Below, one piece after another: positions 55,763 through 64,000 of a DNA stretch of 64,000 nt. The DNA comes from Xanthomonas sp. GPE 39 (GTDB lineage Bacteria; Pseudomonadota; Gammaproteobacteria; Xanthomonadales; Xanthomonadaceae). Position 1 is the first letter of the stretch. Every line of letters begins with the position of its first letter. The notes under the pieces were generated by a model. That model was given only the letters and a program-made list of their open reading frames with translations. It was not told where the DNA came from and made no database searches. A program made the position numbers and the translations under genes. The stretch lies in the NCBI RefSeq assembly GCF_000963005.1, contig NZ_JZHZ01000007.1:3451468-3515467 (forward strand). Reading direction: 5' to 3'.

Positions 55763-57739
55763 ATGCAAGGTCTCAATCCTCCCCAACGCGCCGCGGTCCT
55801 GCATGATGAGGGACCGCTGTTGGTGCTGGCTGGCGCCGGCAGCGGCAAGACTCGGGTGATCGTGGAAAAGATCGCGCACCTGATCGCGAGCGGGCGCTAC
55901 CCGGCCAAGCGCATCGCCGCGATCACCTTCACCAATAAATCCGCCAAGGAAATGCGCGAACGCGTGGCCAAGCGTATCCGCAACGATGCCGCCGACGGCC
56001 TGACCATCTGCACCTTCCACGCGCTGGGACTGAAGTTCCTGCAGATCGAGCATGCCGCGGTGGGCCTGAAACGCGGTTTCTCGATCTTCGATGCCGACGA
56101 TGCCGCCGCGCAGATCAAGGATCTGATGCCCGGCGCCAAGCCCGATGCCGTCGACGATGCCAAGAATCTGATCTCGCGTGCCAAAAATGCCGGGCTATCG
56201 CCGGAACAGGCGATGGCCGCGGCACGCAGCAACCGCGAACAGGAAGCAGCCAGCCTGTACGCACGCTATCAGGCACGGCTGACGACGTTCAACGCGGTGG
56301 ACTTCGACGATTTGATCCGGCTCCCCGTGCAGGTACTGGAGGGCAACGAAGACATCGTGATGGCCTGGCGCGAGCGCATCGGCTATCTGTTGGTGGACGA
56401 GAGTCAGGACACCAACGATGCGCAATACCGTTTGTTGAAAATGTTGGCCGGTCCGCGCGGCAATTTCACCTGCGTGGGTGACGACGACCAGAGCATCTAC
56501 GCCTGGCGCGGCGCCAATCCGGAAAACCTGATGCAGATGGGCCGGGACTACCCGACGCTGCAGATCATCAAGCTGGAACAAAACTATCGCTGTTCCAACC
56601 GCGTGCTGCGCGCAGCCAATGCGCTGATCGCACACAACCCGCATGAACACCTGAAGACCTTGTGGAGCGACCAGGCCGACGGTGAGCGCATCCGTGTGTG
56701 GGAATGCCGCGACAGTGACCACGAAGCGGAGAAGGTCGCCGCCGAGATCGCGTATCTGGGGACCGCCAAGCAAGTGCCGTGGAGCGACTTCTGCATCTTG
56801 TTCCGGGGAAATTTTCAGTCGCGGCCGCTGGAGAAAGCGTTGCAGATGGCCGCTGTGCCGTATCACATCAGCGGCGGCACCGCGTTTTTGGAACGGCAGG
56901 AAGTCAAAGACGTGCTGGCGTGGCTGCGTCTTATGGTCAATCCCGATGACGATGCCGCGTTCCTGCGCGCGGTGCAGGCCCCCAAGCGCGAGGTCGGGGC
57001 GACCTCGCTAGCCAAGTTGGCCGAGTTGGCGGCGGCCAAACATCTGCCGATGTCGCGCGCGGCTGCATCGGTCGGTGCCTTGCAACAGTTGCCGCCACGT
57101 GCGGCCAATGGACTGAGCGATTTCGTGGATATTCTGCACGAGCTGCGCGCGGCTTCGACCACCATCTCCTCGGCCGACGTGGTACGCCAGCTCGCCGAGC
57201 AATCCGGTTTGATCCGCGAACTGCGCAACCAGTGCAAGGACGACGCCAGCTTCCAGCGTCGCCGTGGCAATCTGGAGGAACTGGCCAAGTGGTTCGAAGG
57301 CGGCCCGCGCGGCGCCAGTGTCGGCGACCTGGCCGCACAGTTGGCATTGCTGTCGCGCAACGACAAGGACGACGGCGGCAATCAGGTGCGCATGATGACC
57401 ATGCACGCCTCCAAGGGCCTGGAATTCCGCTACGTGTTCATCGTCGGCTGCGAAGACGGCGTGCTACCGCACGAGGTCAGCCTCGAAGAAGGCAACCTGC
57501 AGGAGGAACGCCGTCTGCTGTACGTGGGTATCACCCGTGCCAAGGAGCAATTGTGGATGAGCTACAGCATGCTGACCCGCAAATTCGGCGAGCACATCCG
57601 GCTCAAGCCTAGTCGCTTCTTCGACGAGATTCCGGCCGATGAGATGCAACGCGATGGTGCAGACCCCGTCGCCGATGCCGCGCGCAAAAAAGAGCGTGCC
57701 AACGCCGGCCTGGCCGCGATCCAGGCGCTGTTCGACTGA
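55763..57739 (+). CDS. rep: ATP-dependent DNA helicase Rep
   Basis: UvrD/Rep superfamily 1 helicase of 658 residues that helps replication forks through bound proteins. Walker A AGAGSGKTR (23-31), TNKSAKEMRERV, motif II LVDESQDTND, motif III GDDDQSIYAWRGA, motif IV NYRC, and motif V MTMHASKGLEF / VI YVGITRAKEQL are intact. ATG 55763 (MQGLNPPQRAAV) is the family start. Divergent from tdk. Confidence 0.96.
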   Translation: MQGLNPPQRAAVLHDEGPLLVLAGAGSGKTRVIVEKIAHLIASGRYPAKRIAAITFTNKSAKEMRERVAKRIRNDAADGLTICTFHALGLKFLQIEHAAVGLKRGFSIFDADDAAAQIKDLMPGAKPDAVDDAKNLISRAKNAGLSPEQAMAAARSNREQEAASLYARYQARLTTFNAVDFDDLIRLPVQVLEGNEDIVMAWRERIGYLLVDESQDTNDAQYRLLKMLAGPRGNFTCVGDDDQSIYAWRGANPENLMQMGRDYPTLQIIKLEQNYRCSNRVLRAANALIAHNPHEHLKTLWSDQADGERIRVWECRDSDHEAEKVAAEIAYLGTAKQVPWSDFCILFRGNFQSRPLEKALQMAAVPYHISGGTAFLERQEVKDVLAWLRLMVNPDDDAAFLRAVQAPKREVGATSLAKLAELAAAKHLPMSRAAASVGALQQLPPRAANGLSDFVDILHELRAASTTISSADVVRQLAEQSGLIRELRNQCKDDASFQRRRGNLEELAKWFEGGPRGASVGDLAAQLALLSRNDKDDGGNQVRMMTMHASKGLEFRYVFIVGCEDGVLPHEVSLEEGNLQEERRLLYVGITRAKEQLWMSYSMLTRKFGEHIRLKPSRFFDEIPADEMQRDGADPVADAARKKERANAGLAAIQALFD

Positions 57740-57855
57740 GGTTTTTTTGAACGGTTTCAAATGCCATGCCATGGACCGGTGTTCGCGCGCATGACACGAT
57801 CGTCGCGCTGCATCGCGTTACCACACAGCGACGACGAGAGTTGAATCAACCACAC

Positions 57856-58254
57856 TCACTGCGGGGGTGCCACCAATTCTTTGGCACTGAGGTAACCGTC
57901 GCCGTTACTGTCCTGCTTGTGGAAGCGCGCCGTCAGCGTTGCCAGGTGTTGCGCACGGGTGATCGGTGGACCACGGCCACCGGGTAGTTCGGCGGGGCTG
58001 AGTACGCCATCGTGATCGAGATCGCGGGCATCGAAGGCGTAGCTCATCCAATCCAGGTATTCGTCCAGGCTGACCCGGCCATCGCCATCGCGGTCCATGC
58101 GTTGCAGGTAGCTGGCGGTATCGCTGACCTGAGCGGTGGCGTTGCCGCCGAATGCGAGCAGCAGTCCAAGTACAAGCACGGACGCAGAACGCCGCGCACG
58201 GCGGCTTTCAGCAAGCAAGCCGCTCGCGAGGACATCAACTTTTGTATCGGACAT
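57856..58254 (-). CDS. EF-hand calcium-binding protein
   Basis: 132 residues. A hydrophobic segment (about 25-42, ASVLVLGLLLAFGGNATAQ) is a late signal peptide or anchor. Three EF-hand loops follow: DRDGDGRVSLDE, DLDHDGVLSPAE and DSNGDGYLSAKE, each with the 1-3-5-12 acidic pattern, so Ca2+ binding is probable, in the periplasm if exported. ATG 58254 has GGAGG seven bases upstream. It diverges from the ABC ATPase gene. Confidence 0.85.
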   Translation of the reverse strand: MSDTKVDVLASGLLAESRRARRSASVLVLGLLLAFGGNATAQVSDTASYLQRMDRDGDGRVSLDEYLDWMSYAFDARDLDHDGVLSPAELPGGRGPPITRAQHLATLTARFHKQDSNGDGYLSAKELVAPPQ

Positions 58255-58390
58255 CACTAAACCTCCGGACCACAGGACAACCTGATACGTGAATAAGCCA
58301 CAGCATGCGGCTGAAACCACACATTGATCCAGGCCTCGCGTATGGTATGGGCGCGCCGAACGTTTCCGATCATCCAACGGTCCCAGTTCC

Positions 58391-59233
58391 ATGTCTGCCT
58401 CTCCTTCCGAAGCACCCGAAGTCCCAGTAGGCCCACCGTTGATCGAGCTGGACCGCGCCAGCGTCGTGCGCGGCCAGGTTCGCGTGCTGCATGCCTTGAG
58501 CCTACGCATCGCGCTCGGCCAGCATACCGCCCTGCTTGGCCCGAACGGCTGCGGCAAATCGACTCTCATCAAACTGATTACCCGCGAGCTCTATCCTTTA
58601 GCGCGTATCGGCGAGGAGCCGGCTGTGCGGGTACTGGGGCAGAGCCGCTGGCAGGTAGACCGGCTACGCAACCAATTGGGGATCGTCACCGGCGATCTGA
58701 GTGGCCACCTGCTCGCAATGCCCGGCTTGGACGTGGAGAGTGCGGTGTTGTCCGGGTTCTTCGCCAGCCATGTGCTGCCCTCGCACCGCGAGCTGACTGC
58801 GGCGATGCGGGAGCGCGCGCGCGAAGCACTGCAAGCCGTGCAAGCTCTGCCCTTGCTAGAGCGGCCATACGCGGAACTATCGGCGGGCGAGACACGCCGC
58901 GTGCTGATCGCGCGTGCCCTGGTCAATCGGCCGCAAGCACTGCTACTGGACGAGCCCAGTACCGGACTGGATCTGGTCGCGCGTCAGGCGCTGCTAACGA
59001 CAATGCGCGCACTCGCCGTTCAGGGCATCACGCTGGTGCTGGTCACCCATCACATCGAAGAGATCGTGCCGGAAATCGAGCGGGTGATCCTGCTCCGCCA
59101 AGGCCAGGTCTATGCCGATGGCACACCCGATGCCGTGCTCGCCGACGCACCGTTATCGGCGGTGTTTGGCGCACCAGTACGGGTACGCCACGATGGCATC
59201 AATTATTGCGCAAGCATCGCGCAAGACGATTGA
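58391..59233 (+). CDS. Stand-alone ABC transporter ATPase
   Basis: 280 residues, one ABC domain: Walker A GPNGCGKST (50-58), signature LSAGETRRVLIARALV, Walker B ALLLDEPSTGLD, and switch His in VTHHIEEI. No permease gene lies beside it, so it may join a distant partner or act like ModF/YlmA-type soluble ABC proteins. The C-terminal tail (VFGAPVRVRHDGINYCASI) resembles that group. Confidence 0.88.
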   Translation: MSASPSEAPEVPVGPPLIELDRASVVRGQVRVLHALSLRIALGQHTALLGPNGCGKSTLIKLITRELYPLARIGEEPAVRVLGQSRWQVDRLRNQLGIVTGDLSGHLLAMPGLDVESAVLSGFFASHVLPSHRELTAAMRERAREALQAVQALPLLERPYAELSAGETRRVLIARALVNRPQALLLDEPSTGLDLVARQALLTTMRALAVQGITLVLVTHHIEEIVPEIERVILLRQGQVYADGTPDAVLADAPLSAVFGAPVRVRHDGINYCASIAQDD

Positions 59234-59294
59234 ACAGGCTGGCCGGGTCATGTTGAAGCGCAGCCGGCACGTTCAACACTTTGCGCACATCGGC

Positions 59295-59750
59295 TCAAGT
59301 GCGCGACACACTGGCAACACGCGCGCTAGCCGCGTCGTCGAACAGCACACGCGCGGCGCGCACGGCCGCATGGTGCGTCTTGGCCCACTGCACCAGCGGC
59401 AGTAGCGCCGCGTTCAAGGAGTGACCGAGCGGTGTCAGTTGGTATCGCACCCCCGGTACGACGGTCGGCAACAGCTCGCGCGCAACCAACCCTTCGCGCT
59501 GCAGGTCGCGCAGGGTCTGGGTCAGCATGCGCTGGGAGATGTCGGGCACCGCACGACGCAGTTCGCCGAAACGATGGGGGCGCTCGGCCAGCAGCATCAC
59601 GAACAGGGTGCTCCATTTGTCACCGATCTGTGCCAGCACGTCGCGTACCGGACACTGACCGATGGCCATGCCCTGGCGACGATAGTCGTTCAGTTGCTGA
59701 CTCAGCGGCGGCTCCATCGCGCCATCGTCCTGCATTGAAGCAATGTCCAT
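59295..59750 (-). CDS. HxlR-family transcriptional regulator
   Basis: 151 residues. HxlR winged helix: CPVRDVLAQIGDKWSTLFVM, RFGELRRAVPDISQRMLTQT, ELLPTVVPGVRYQLTPLGHS. Cys33 is the redox/electrophile-sensing position of QorR/HypR-like members. The N-terminus is uncertain; ATG 59717 with a nearer AGGA is an alternative to 59750. Divergent from a QorB-like gene, the usual target of such regulators. Confidence 0.9.
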   Translation of the reverse strand: MDIASMQDDGAMEPPLSQQLNDYRRQGMAIGQCPVRDVLAQIGDKWSTLFVMLLAERPHRFGELRRAVPDISQRMLTQTLRDLQREGLVARELLPTVVPGVRYQLTPLGHSLNAALLPLVQWAKTHHAAVRAARVLFDDAASARVASVSRT

Positions 59751-59810
59751 GGTGCTCGTGCTGACCTCAAGGTAATCAGGGGCGGAAAAAGTGCCGTCTT
59801 TACAACATGG

Positions 59811-59853
59811 CAGTGGTCTCTACGATAGACCAGGTTCCTTTTCCAGACCACTG
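59811..59853. promoter_or_regulatory. Nested inverted repeats between the HxlR gene and qorB
   Basis: CAGTGGTCT (59811-59819) is complementary to AGACCACTG (59845-59853), and the inner GGTCT is also complementary to AGACC at 59827-59831. The site lies 51-93 bases before qorB and is a candidate HxlR operator or leader hairpin. Confidence 0.45.
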
Positions 59854-59903
59854 TGCGGCATCTTGCCGATGCCCTCGCTCCCCCGTTAGCAGGAGACTCC
59901 ATC

Positions 59904-60812
59904 ATGTCCGTATCGTCCGATTCTCTGCTTGTTACCGGCGCTGGCGGCCAGTTCGGCCAGCGCGTGTTGGCGCATCTGCTCGATACGCTGCACATCGCGC
60001 CATCGCGGGTGGTGGCAATGACGCGCCGGCCACAGACCCTGGCCGCATGGGCGGCGCGCGGCGTCGCGGTACGCCAGGGTGATTTCGACGCCCCCGGCTC
60101 ATTGGACGCCGCGTTTGCCGATGCCAGCCGAGTGCTGTTGATCAGCACCGATGCGCTGGACCGCCCCGGCCACCGTCTGCAACAGCACCTGGCCGCGATC
60201 GCCGCCGCCGAACGTGCAGGCGTGGCGCATCTGATCTACACCTCCTGCCCGGAGCCTTACAATTCGCCGCTCCTGCTCGCCCCCGACCACGCCGGGACCG
60301 AAGACGCGATCACCGCCAGCGCCCTGCGCGGCTGGACCGTATTGCGCAACCATTGGTATTTCGAGAACCTGCTCATGAGCCTGCCCTCGGTGCTGGCATC
60401 GGGCCAGTGGTACAGCGCCGCCGGCGACGGCGGCATCGCGCACATTGCCCGCGACGATCTGGCCCATGCGGCGGCGGTCGCCTTGACCAGTGGCAGCACA
60501 GACAAGCGCACGCTGACCTTGAGCGGCACCCGCGCCTACACCACCACCGAGATCGCCACGCTGGTGGGCGACACGCTGGGCGTGCCGATCCAGGTGGTCC
60601 CGGTACCCGTCGAAGGGTTGGTGCAAGGCATGGTGGGCGCCGGCATGCCGGAGGCGGTCGCGCGCATCTACGCTTCGTTCGACAGCAATACCGCTGCTGG
60701 CCGCGTCGCCAACGTCACTGGCGATTACCAGGCGCTCACCGGGCAGGCACCGCAGCCATTCGAACAATGGCTACGGGTTAATCAAGCACAATTAGCGAAG
60801 CGCGAACACTGA
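59904..60812 (+). CDS. qorB: NAD(P)H:quinone oxidoreductase (QorB/NmrA-like)
   Basis: 302 residues of the NmrA-like atypical SDR group. NAD(P)-binding VTGAGGQFGQRV (8-19), GDFDAPGSLDAAF, and the family end YQALTGQAPQPFEQW are present. QorB reduces quinones with NAD(P)H and is induced by electrophiles through a divergent HxlR regulator. ATG 59904 has AGGAG upstream; 59853 is an upstream ATG without that support. Confidence 0.88.
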   Translation: MSVSSDSLLVTGAGGQFGQRVLAHLLDTLHIAPSRVVAMTRRPQTLAAWAARGVAVRQGDFDAPGSLDAAFADASRVLLISTDALDRPGHRLQQHLAAIAAAERAGVAHLIYTSCPEPYNSPLLLAPDHAGTEDAITASALRGWTVLRNHWYFENLLMSLPSVLASGQWYSAAGDGGIAHIARDDLAHAAAVALTSGSTDKRTLTLSGTRAYTTTEIATLVGDTLGVPIQVVPVPVEGLVQGMVGAGMPEAVARIYASFDSNTAAGRVANVTGDYQALTGQAPQPFEQWLRVNQAQLAKREH

Positions 60813-60863
60813 GTTGCAATAAGCCAAGCCTAGATCTTGCAAGTTGGTCATGTCGTCATCTCA

Positions 60864-61820
60864 TTACTGGCTTGAGGTTTTTTCTTCGGGCATATCCCAG
60901 TCCTTCGAACGCACCTCTCCAGTCTGATAAAACTGCTTGACCAACTTGATATAGTCCAGAAAATCTCGATTTTCGGTGGCTAACCGGTTCGCCATGTCCC
61001 AATCAATTTCATCGCGTTCACGCGCGGGAATCAGCACTTGGCTGTCCACCGGGTTGTCCACATCCAACTTGATGAAACCAATACCATGCGGCGCGAAGAG
61101 CATTCTTAACTCTTTCAGTGTGTCCTGCCCACTGATTTCCGCCGCGACCAAGTAGCCGAAGTTACCCCACGAGGAATTCGATACGGCTTGGAAAAAGCAC
61201 TCCCGCACATTGGAGCGGTTGATCAGCAGCTTGACCTCAAACGACCAAAGTTTGGTGCGCTTGTCGGAATACTGCTTCACGCAGTCCCGCACCTCCTGGT
61301 GCCAGTCCACACCCAAGTCTTCCATGCCGACCACGTCCGGGTACAACCATCGATTTCCATTCGGCCCTCGCTTGTTCGATGAGCGCTTCTCGTCGATGCG
61401 TTTGGAAAAAACACCGAACTCTTCCCGGACATAGTGTGAAAGCAGAGGGTAAAGTGCGTGTTCAACGAGCTTGGCAGTACCGACATCTGCGACTATCAAA
61501 GTCCCCTCATCCTCGGCGGCGGCCACCTCGGCACTGTCCGATTTCTCCGAGTAGTAATACTTCCGCGGTCGTCCTTCGGTGGTTTTCAGCGCCGGATGCT
61601 TGGTTTGCATGCGCGGCCGTTGCGAGCTGATTTCCGCGACAAGCTGCTGCACCAAATCCGCATCGGACTGGATGTAGTCGCCTCGGCTATTGGCGCGTTT
61701 TTCCTGGCACTGCGCAGGGAAAGTAGCCAATACCCACTCGGCGATCTGCCTGGCAGTGAATTTTTCCTCGGGCCTGGCCTGTAAATAATCGACTACCGCT
61801 TTCGAGAGATTCAGCGCCAC
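60864..61820 (-). CDS. HrgA-like (COG2958) winged-helix and PD-(D/E)XK nuclease candidate
   Basis: 318 residues. The N-terminal ~80 residues look like a winged helix (AVVDYLQARPEEKFTARQIA). The C-terminal domain has WLYPDVVGMEDLGVDW (Pro161-Asp162), LWSFEVKLLINRSNVRECFF (Glu195-x-Lys197) and Gln211 in FFQAVSNSSWGN, the order PD...ExK...Q expected for a PD-(D/E)XK nuclease core. The GTG start at 61820 has GGAG seven bases upstream. GC is clearly lower than in qorB and mnmE. COG2958 includes HrgA of Helicobacter, found in a restriction locus; no methylase is adjacent here. Nuclease activity is inference. Confidence 0.75.
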   Translation of the reverse strand: MALNLSKAVVDYLQARPEEKFTARQIAEWVLATFPAQCQEKRANSRGDYIQSDADLVQQLVAEISSQRPRMQTKHPALKTTEGRPRKYYYSEKSDSAEVAAAEDEGTLIVADVGTAKLVEHALYPLLSHYVREEFGVFSKRIDEKRSSNKRGPNGNRWLYPDVVGMEDLGVDWHQEVRDCVKQYSDKRTKLWSFEVKLLINRSNVRECFFQAVSNSSWGNFGYLVAAEISGQDTLKELRMLFAPHGIGFIKLDVDNPVDSQVLIPARERDEIDWDMANRLATENRDFLDYIKLVKQFYQTGEVRSKDWDMPEEKTSSQ

Positions 61821-61906
61821 GTTATTTCTCCATTCCTTGCTTCCATGATATAGCCCTTTACAGCGACATGAGCAGACTTAAATGCGTGGATGTCGCTGGA
61901 CTTATC

Positions 61907-63250
61907 TCACTTCCCGATGCAGAAACTGGAGAAGATTCGACCGAGCAGATCGTCGGCGCTGAAGGTACCGACGATTTCGCCAAGTGCGGCGTGCGTCAGG
62001 CGTAATTCCTCGGCAGCCAGTTCAAGACGTTCGTGTTCCAGTTCGGCCATCGCCGCGGCCGCGTGCATGCAGGACCGCTGTAACGCCTCGACGTGGCGCG
62101 CGCGCGCGGAAAATTCGCCCTCACTGCCCTCCCCTGCTGTGGCACCCGCGATTGCGCGCAGGTGCAGATGCAATTGTTCCAGGCCACTGCCAGTGGCGGC
62201 AGAAAGGTAAACACTGTCCGCGCACGCTTCAGGCACCTCGGTCAGCAGATCGCACTTGTTGTAGATCCATAGGCGCTGCGGCACATCGGCAATGGCGTCG
62301 GCAACCGCGGCACGGCCAACGGCTGCATCTCGCGCATCGAGTACGACCAAGGCCAGATCGGCACGTTGTAGTTCCTGTCGAGCGCGGCGCATGCCTTCGC
62401 GTTCGATCGCATCGCCGCCGTCGCGCAAGCCGGCAGTGTCCACCAGGGTTAACTCCACCCCGTCCACGCGCACGGTTTCATGCAAGGTGTCACGGGTGGT
62501 GCCAGCGATATCGGTGACGATGGCGCGGGCGCTACCCGCCAACGCATTGAGCAAGGAACTCTTGCCGGCGTTCGGCGGCCCCACCAGCACCGCGTGCAGG
62601 CCGTCGCGCAGACGACGGCCACGCTCGGCCTCAAGCTGAAGTTGCGCCAGGTCCGCACGCACCTGTTGCAGACCGGTGCGAACCTGCGCACCACCTAGCG
62701 TTTCCAGTGCTTCGTCGGCGAAGTCGATCGCTGCTTCGACATGCAGGCGCAGACGGATCACCTGCTCGGCCAGGTCTTCGACCCGACGCGAAAACACACC
62801 GTCCAAGGATCTGCGTGCCGCGCGTGCCGCGCGCAGATCGGTGGCGGCGATTAGATCAGCGATGGCCTCGGCCTGGGCCAGGTCCAGTTTGCGATTGAGG
62901 AAGGCGCGTTCACTGAACTCGCCCGGGCGTGCCGGGCGCGCACCAAGTTCGCAACAACGCGCGACCAGTTGCCGCAGCAACACCGGGCTACCGTGCGCCT
63001 GTAATTCCAGCACATCCTCGCCGGTAAAACTGCGTGGCGCCGGGAACCACAGCGCGATGCCGTCATCAAGGGTATCGCCCTGCGCATCACGAAAGCGCGC
63101 ATAACGTGCGTTACGCGGTTGCAGCTTGCCGAGCCCAAGTCCAGCGGCAATGCGGCCAGCGGCTGGCCCGGACACACGCACCACACCGACACCGCCGGCT
63201 CCCGGTGCGGTGGCGATCGCGGCGATGGTGTCGTTGGCAGAGCTCGACAT
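61907..63250 (-). CDS. mnmE: tRNA uridine-5-carboxymethylaminomethyl modification GTPase
   Basis: 447 residues. With MnmG it installs cmnm5 at wobble U34. N-terminal THF domain ([20 protein letters not shown]), helical domain, and a circular G domain with [34 protein letters not shown] and NKCD; the C-terminus is the invariant FCIGK with redox Cys444. ATG 63250. Co-directional with yidC, 129 bases downstream of it, as usual near oriC. Confidence 0.96.
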   Translation of the reverse strand: MSSSANDTIAAIATAPGAGGVGVVRVSGPAAGRIAAGLGLGKLQPRNARYARFRDAQGDTLDDGIALWFPAPRSFTGEDVLELQAHGSPVLLRQLVARCCELGARPARPGEFSERAFLNRKLDLAQAEAIADLIAATDLRAARAARRSLDGVFSRRVEDLAEQVIRLRLHVEAAIDFADEALETLGGAQVRTGLQQVRADLAQLQLEAERGRRLRDGLHAVLVGPPNAGKSSLLNALAGSARAIVTDIAGTTRDTLHETVRVDGVELTLVDTAGLRDGGDAIEREGMRRARQELQRADLALVVLDARDAAVGRAAVADAIADVPQRLWIYNKCDLLTEVPEACADSVYLSAATGSGLEQLHLHLRAIAGATAGEGSEGEFSARARHVEALQRSCMHAAAAMAELEHERLELAAEELRLTHAALGEIVGTFSADDLLGRIFSSFCIGK

Positions 63251-63352
63251 GGCGAATCTTTTGTCTCCGTGCGGCGACAGGCGCAGCGCCTGCCGCTGGA
63301 TGCACACATCGCGCCGACACAAAAACCAGATGCAATTGCACAGATGCGCACT

Positions 63353-63370
63353 GCCCGCCTGACGGCGGGC
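63353..63370 (-). terminator. GC hairpin between yidC and mnmE
   Basis: GCCCGCC (63353-63359) pairs with GGCGGGC (63364-63370) around a 4-base loop, nine bases beyond the yidC stop; it may attenuate read-through into mnmE. Confidence 0.5.
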
Positions 63371-63379
63371 GTTGCGAAC

Positions 63380-64000
63380 TTACTTCTTGGCTTTGGCAGG
63401 TGGCTTGACGCTAACGCTCGCCGCAGCTTCGCCATGATGTTTGTTCATCCACCACTGCTGCAGCAAACCCAGCGAACCGTTGGTGACCCAGTACAAGACC
63501 AGACCCGAAGGCACAAACGCCATCATCACACCGAACACCAATGGCATGAACTGCATCATCTTGGCTTGCGCCGGGTCCATGCCAGGCGTGGGAGTCAGCT
63601 TCTGGGTCAGCAACATCACCGCTGCGTTGATCACTGGCAGGATGAAGTACGGATCACGCGCGGTCAGATCCTGGATCCAGCCGAACCACGGTGCCTGACG
63701 CAATTCCACCGATTCCACCAGCACCCAGTACAGGGCGAAGAAGATCGGCATCTGGATCAAAACAGGCAAACAACCGCCCATCGGGTTGATCTTCTCTTTC
63801 TTGTACAACTCCATCGTCGCGGCCTGGAGTTTCTGCTTGTCGTCGCCGTAGCGCTCCTTGAGCTGCTGCAAGCGCGGCTGGAACTTGCGCATTTTCGCCG
63901 CGCTCTTGAATTGCGCCGAGGACAACGGGAACAGTACCAACTTCAGCAGCAGCACCAGACCAACAATCGACCAGCCCCAGTTACCGAGCAAGGTGTGCAG
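63380..64000 (-). CDS. yidC: Membrane protein insertase YidC, 3' part
   Basis: Only the C-terminal ~207 residues lie in the window; the gene continues past the right edge. The conserved 60KD_IMP core is present: [20 protein letters not shown] with the basic loop, [40 protein letters not shown], and the last [20 protein letters not shown], ending in a Lys/Ala-rich tail (VKPPAKAKK). YidC inserts and folds inner-membrane proteins. Its place before mnmE marks the origin-proximal rpmH-rnpA-yidC-mnmE block. Confidence 0.96.
   Translation of the reverse strand: MHTLLGNWGWSIVGLVLLLKLVLFPLSSAQFKSAAKMRKFQPRLQQLKERYGDDKQKLQAATMELYKKEKINPMGGCLPVLIQMPIFFALYWVLVESVELRQAPWFGWIQDLTARDPYFILPVINAAVMLLTQKLTPTPGMDPAQAKMMQFMPLVFGVMMAFVPSGLVLYWVTNGSLGLLQQWWMNKHHGEAAASVSVKPPAKAKK

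Noticed and set aside
1-64000. tRNA, rRNA, CRISPR repeats
   Set aside because: Looked for by eye and none found; a covariance-model scan would be needed to exclude small RNAs other than the riboswitch.

Overview
The window looks like a piece of a Xanthomonas-type gammaproteobacterial chromosome (Xanthomonadaceae). GC is high, and the content fits the family: a very large TonB-dependent receptor followed by SapC, cupin and halogenase genes, an NAD-type isocitrate dehydrogenase, opgD, rep, tdk, and the pair mnmE-yidC at the right edge. yidC and mnmE normally lie next to rpmH/rnpA/dnaA, so the right end is probably within a few kb of the replication origin (inference). I see no rRNA, tRNA or CRISPR array.

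Left part (1-24.5 kb): a TSUP permease converges on a three-gene MukBEF-like/Wadjet set (jetA-jetB-jetC) with no jetD nuclease gene beside it. Then come folE, a methyl-accepting chemotaxis protein, a TonB-like proline-rich protein, a secreted esterase, yceH and the tamA-tamB outer-membrane assembly pair. The 3' end of tamB is duplicated (510 bp, 15 mismatches counted) 2.2 kb downstream. Between the two copies lie a dcp peptidase relic with an internal deletion and an unrecognised membrane-anchored protein gene. An isocitrate dehydrogenase gene diverges from a small winged-helix regulator, with a palindrome over the predicted start of icd transcription.

Middle (24.5-40.5 kb): a broken IS3-type transposase fragment is followed by a compact three-gene unit (lipoprotein, Gln-tailed toxin-like protein, coiled-coil membrane protein) that resembles an effector/immunity locus. 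Next are a patatin lipoprotein, an M20 amidohydrolase, a TIGR00266 protein, and a TerC/Alx transporter preceded by a clear yybP-ykoY manganese riboswitch with its terminator hairpin; rlmI is divergent. A TonB receptor-SapC-cupin-FAD halogenase operon follows, with two LacI/GalR-like operators upstream of it.

Right part (40.5-64 kb): a long minus-strand run holds a small basic protein, a heavy-metal-type RND efflux system (MFP, CzcA-like pump, outer-membrane factor), mgtC preceded by a coupled 11-codon upstream ORF, a histidine kinase/FixJ regulator pair and an amino-acid permease. Then come mutM, opgD, a Sel1-like protein, a thymidine kinase that has lost its zinc cysteines, rep helicase, an EF-hand protein, a lone ABC ATPase, a divergent HxlR regulator/quinone-reductase pair, a lower-GC HrgA-like PD-(D/E)XK candidate nuclease, mnmE and the 3' part of yidC.
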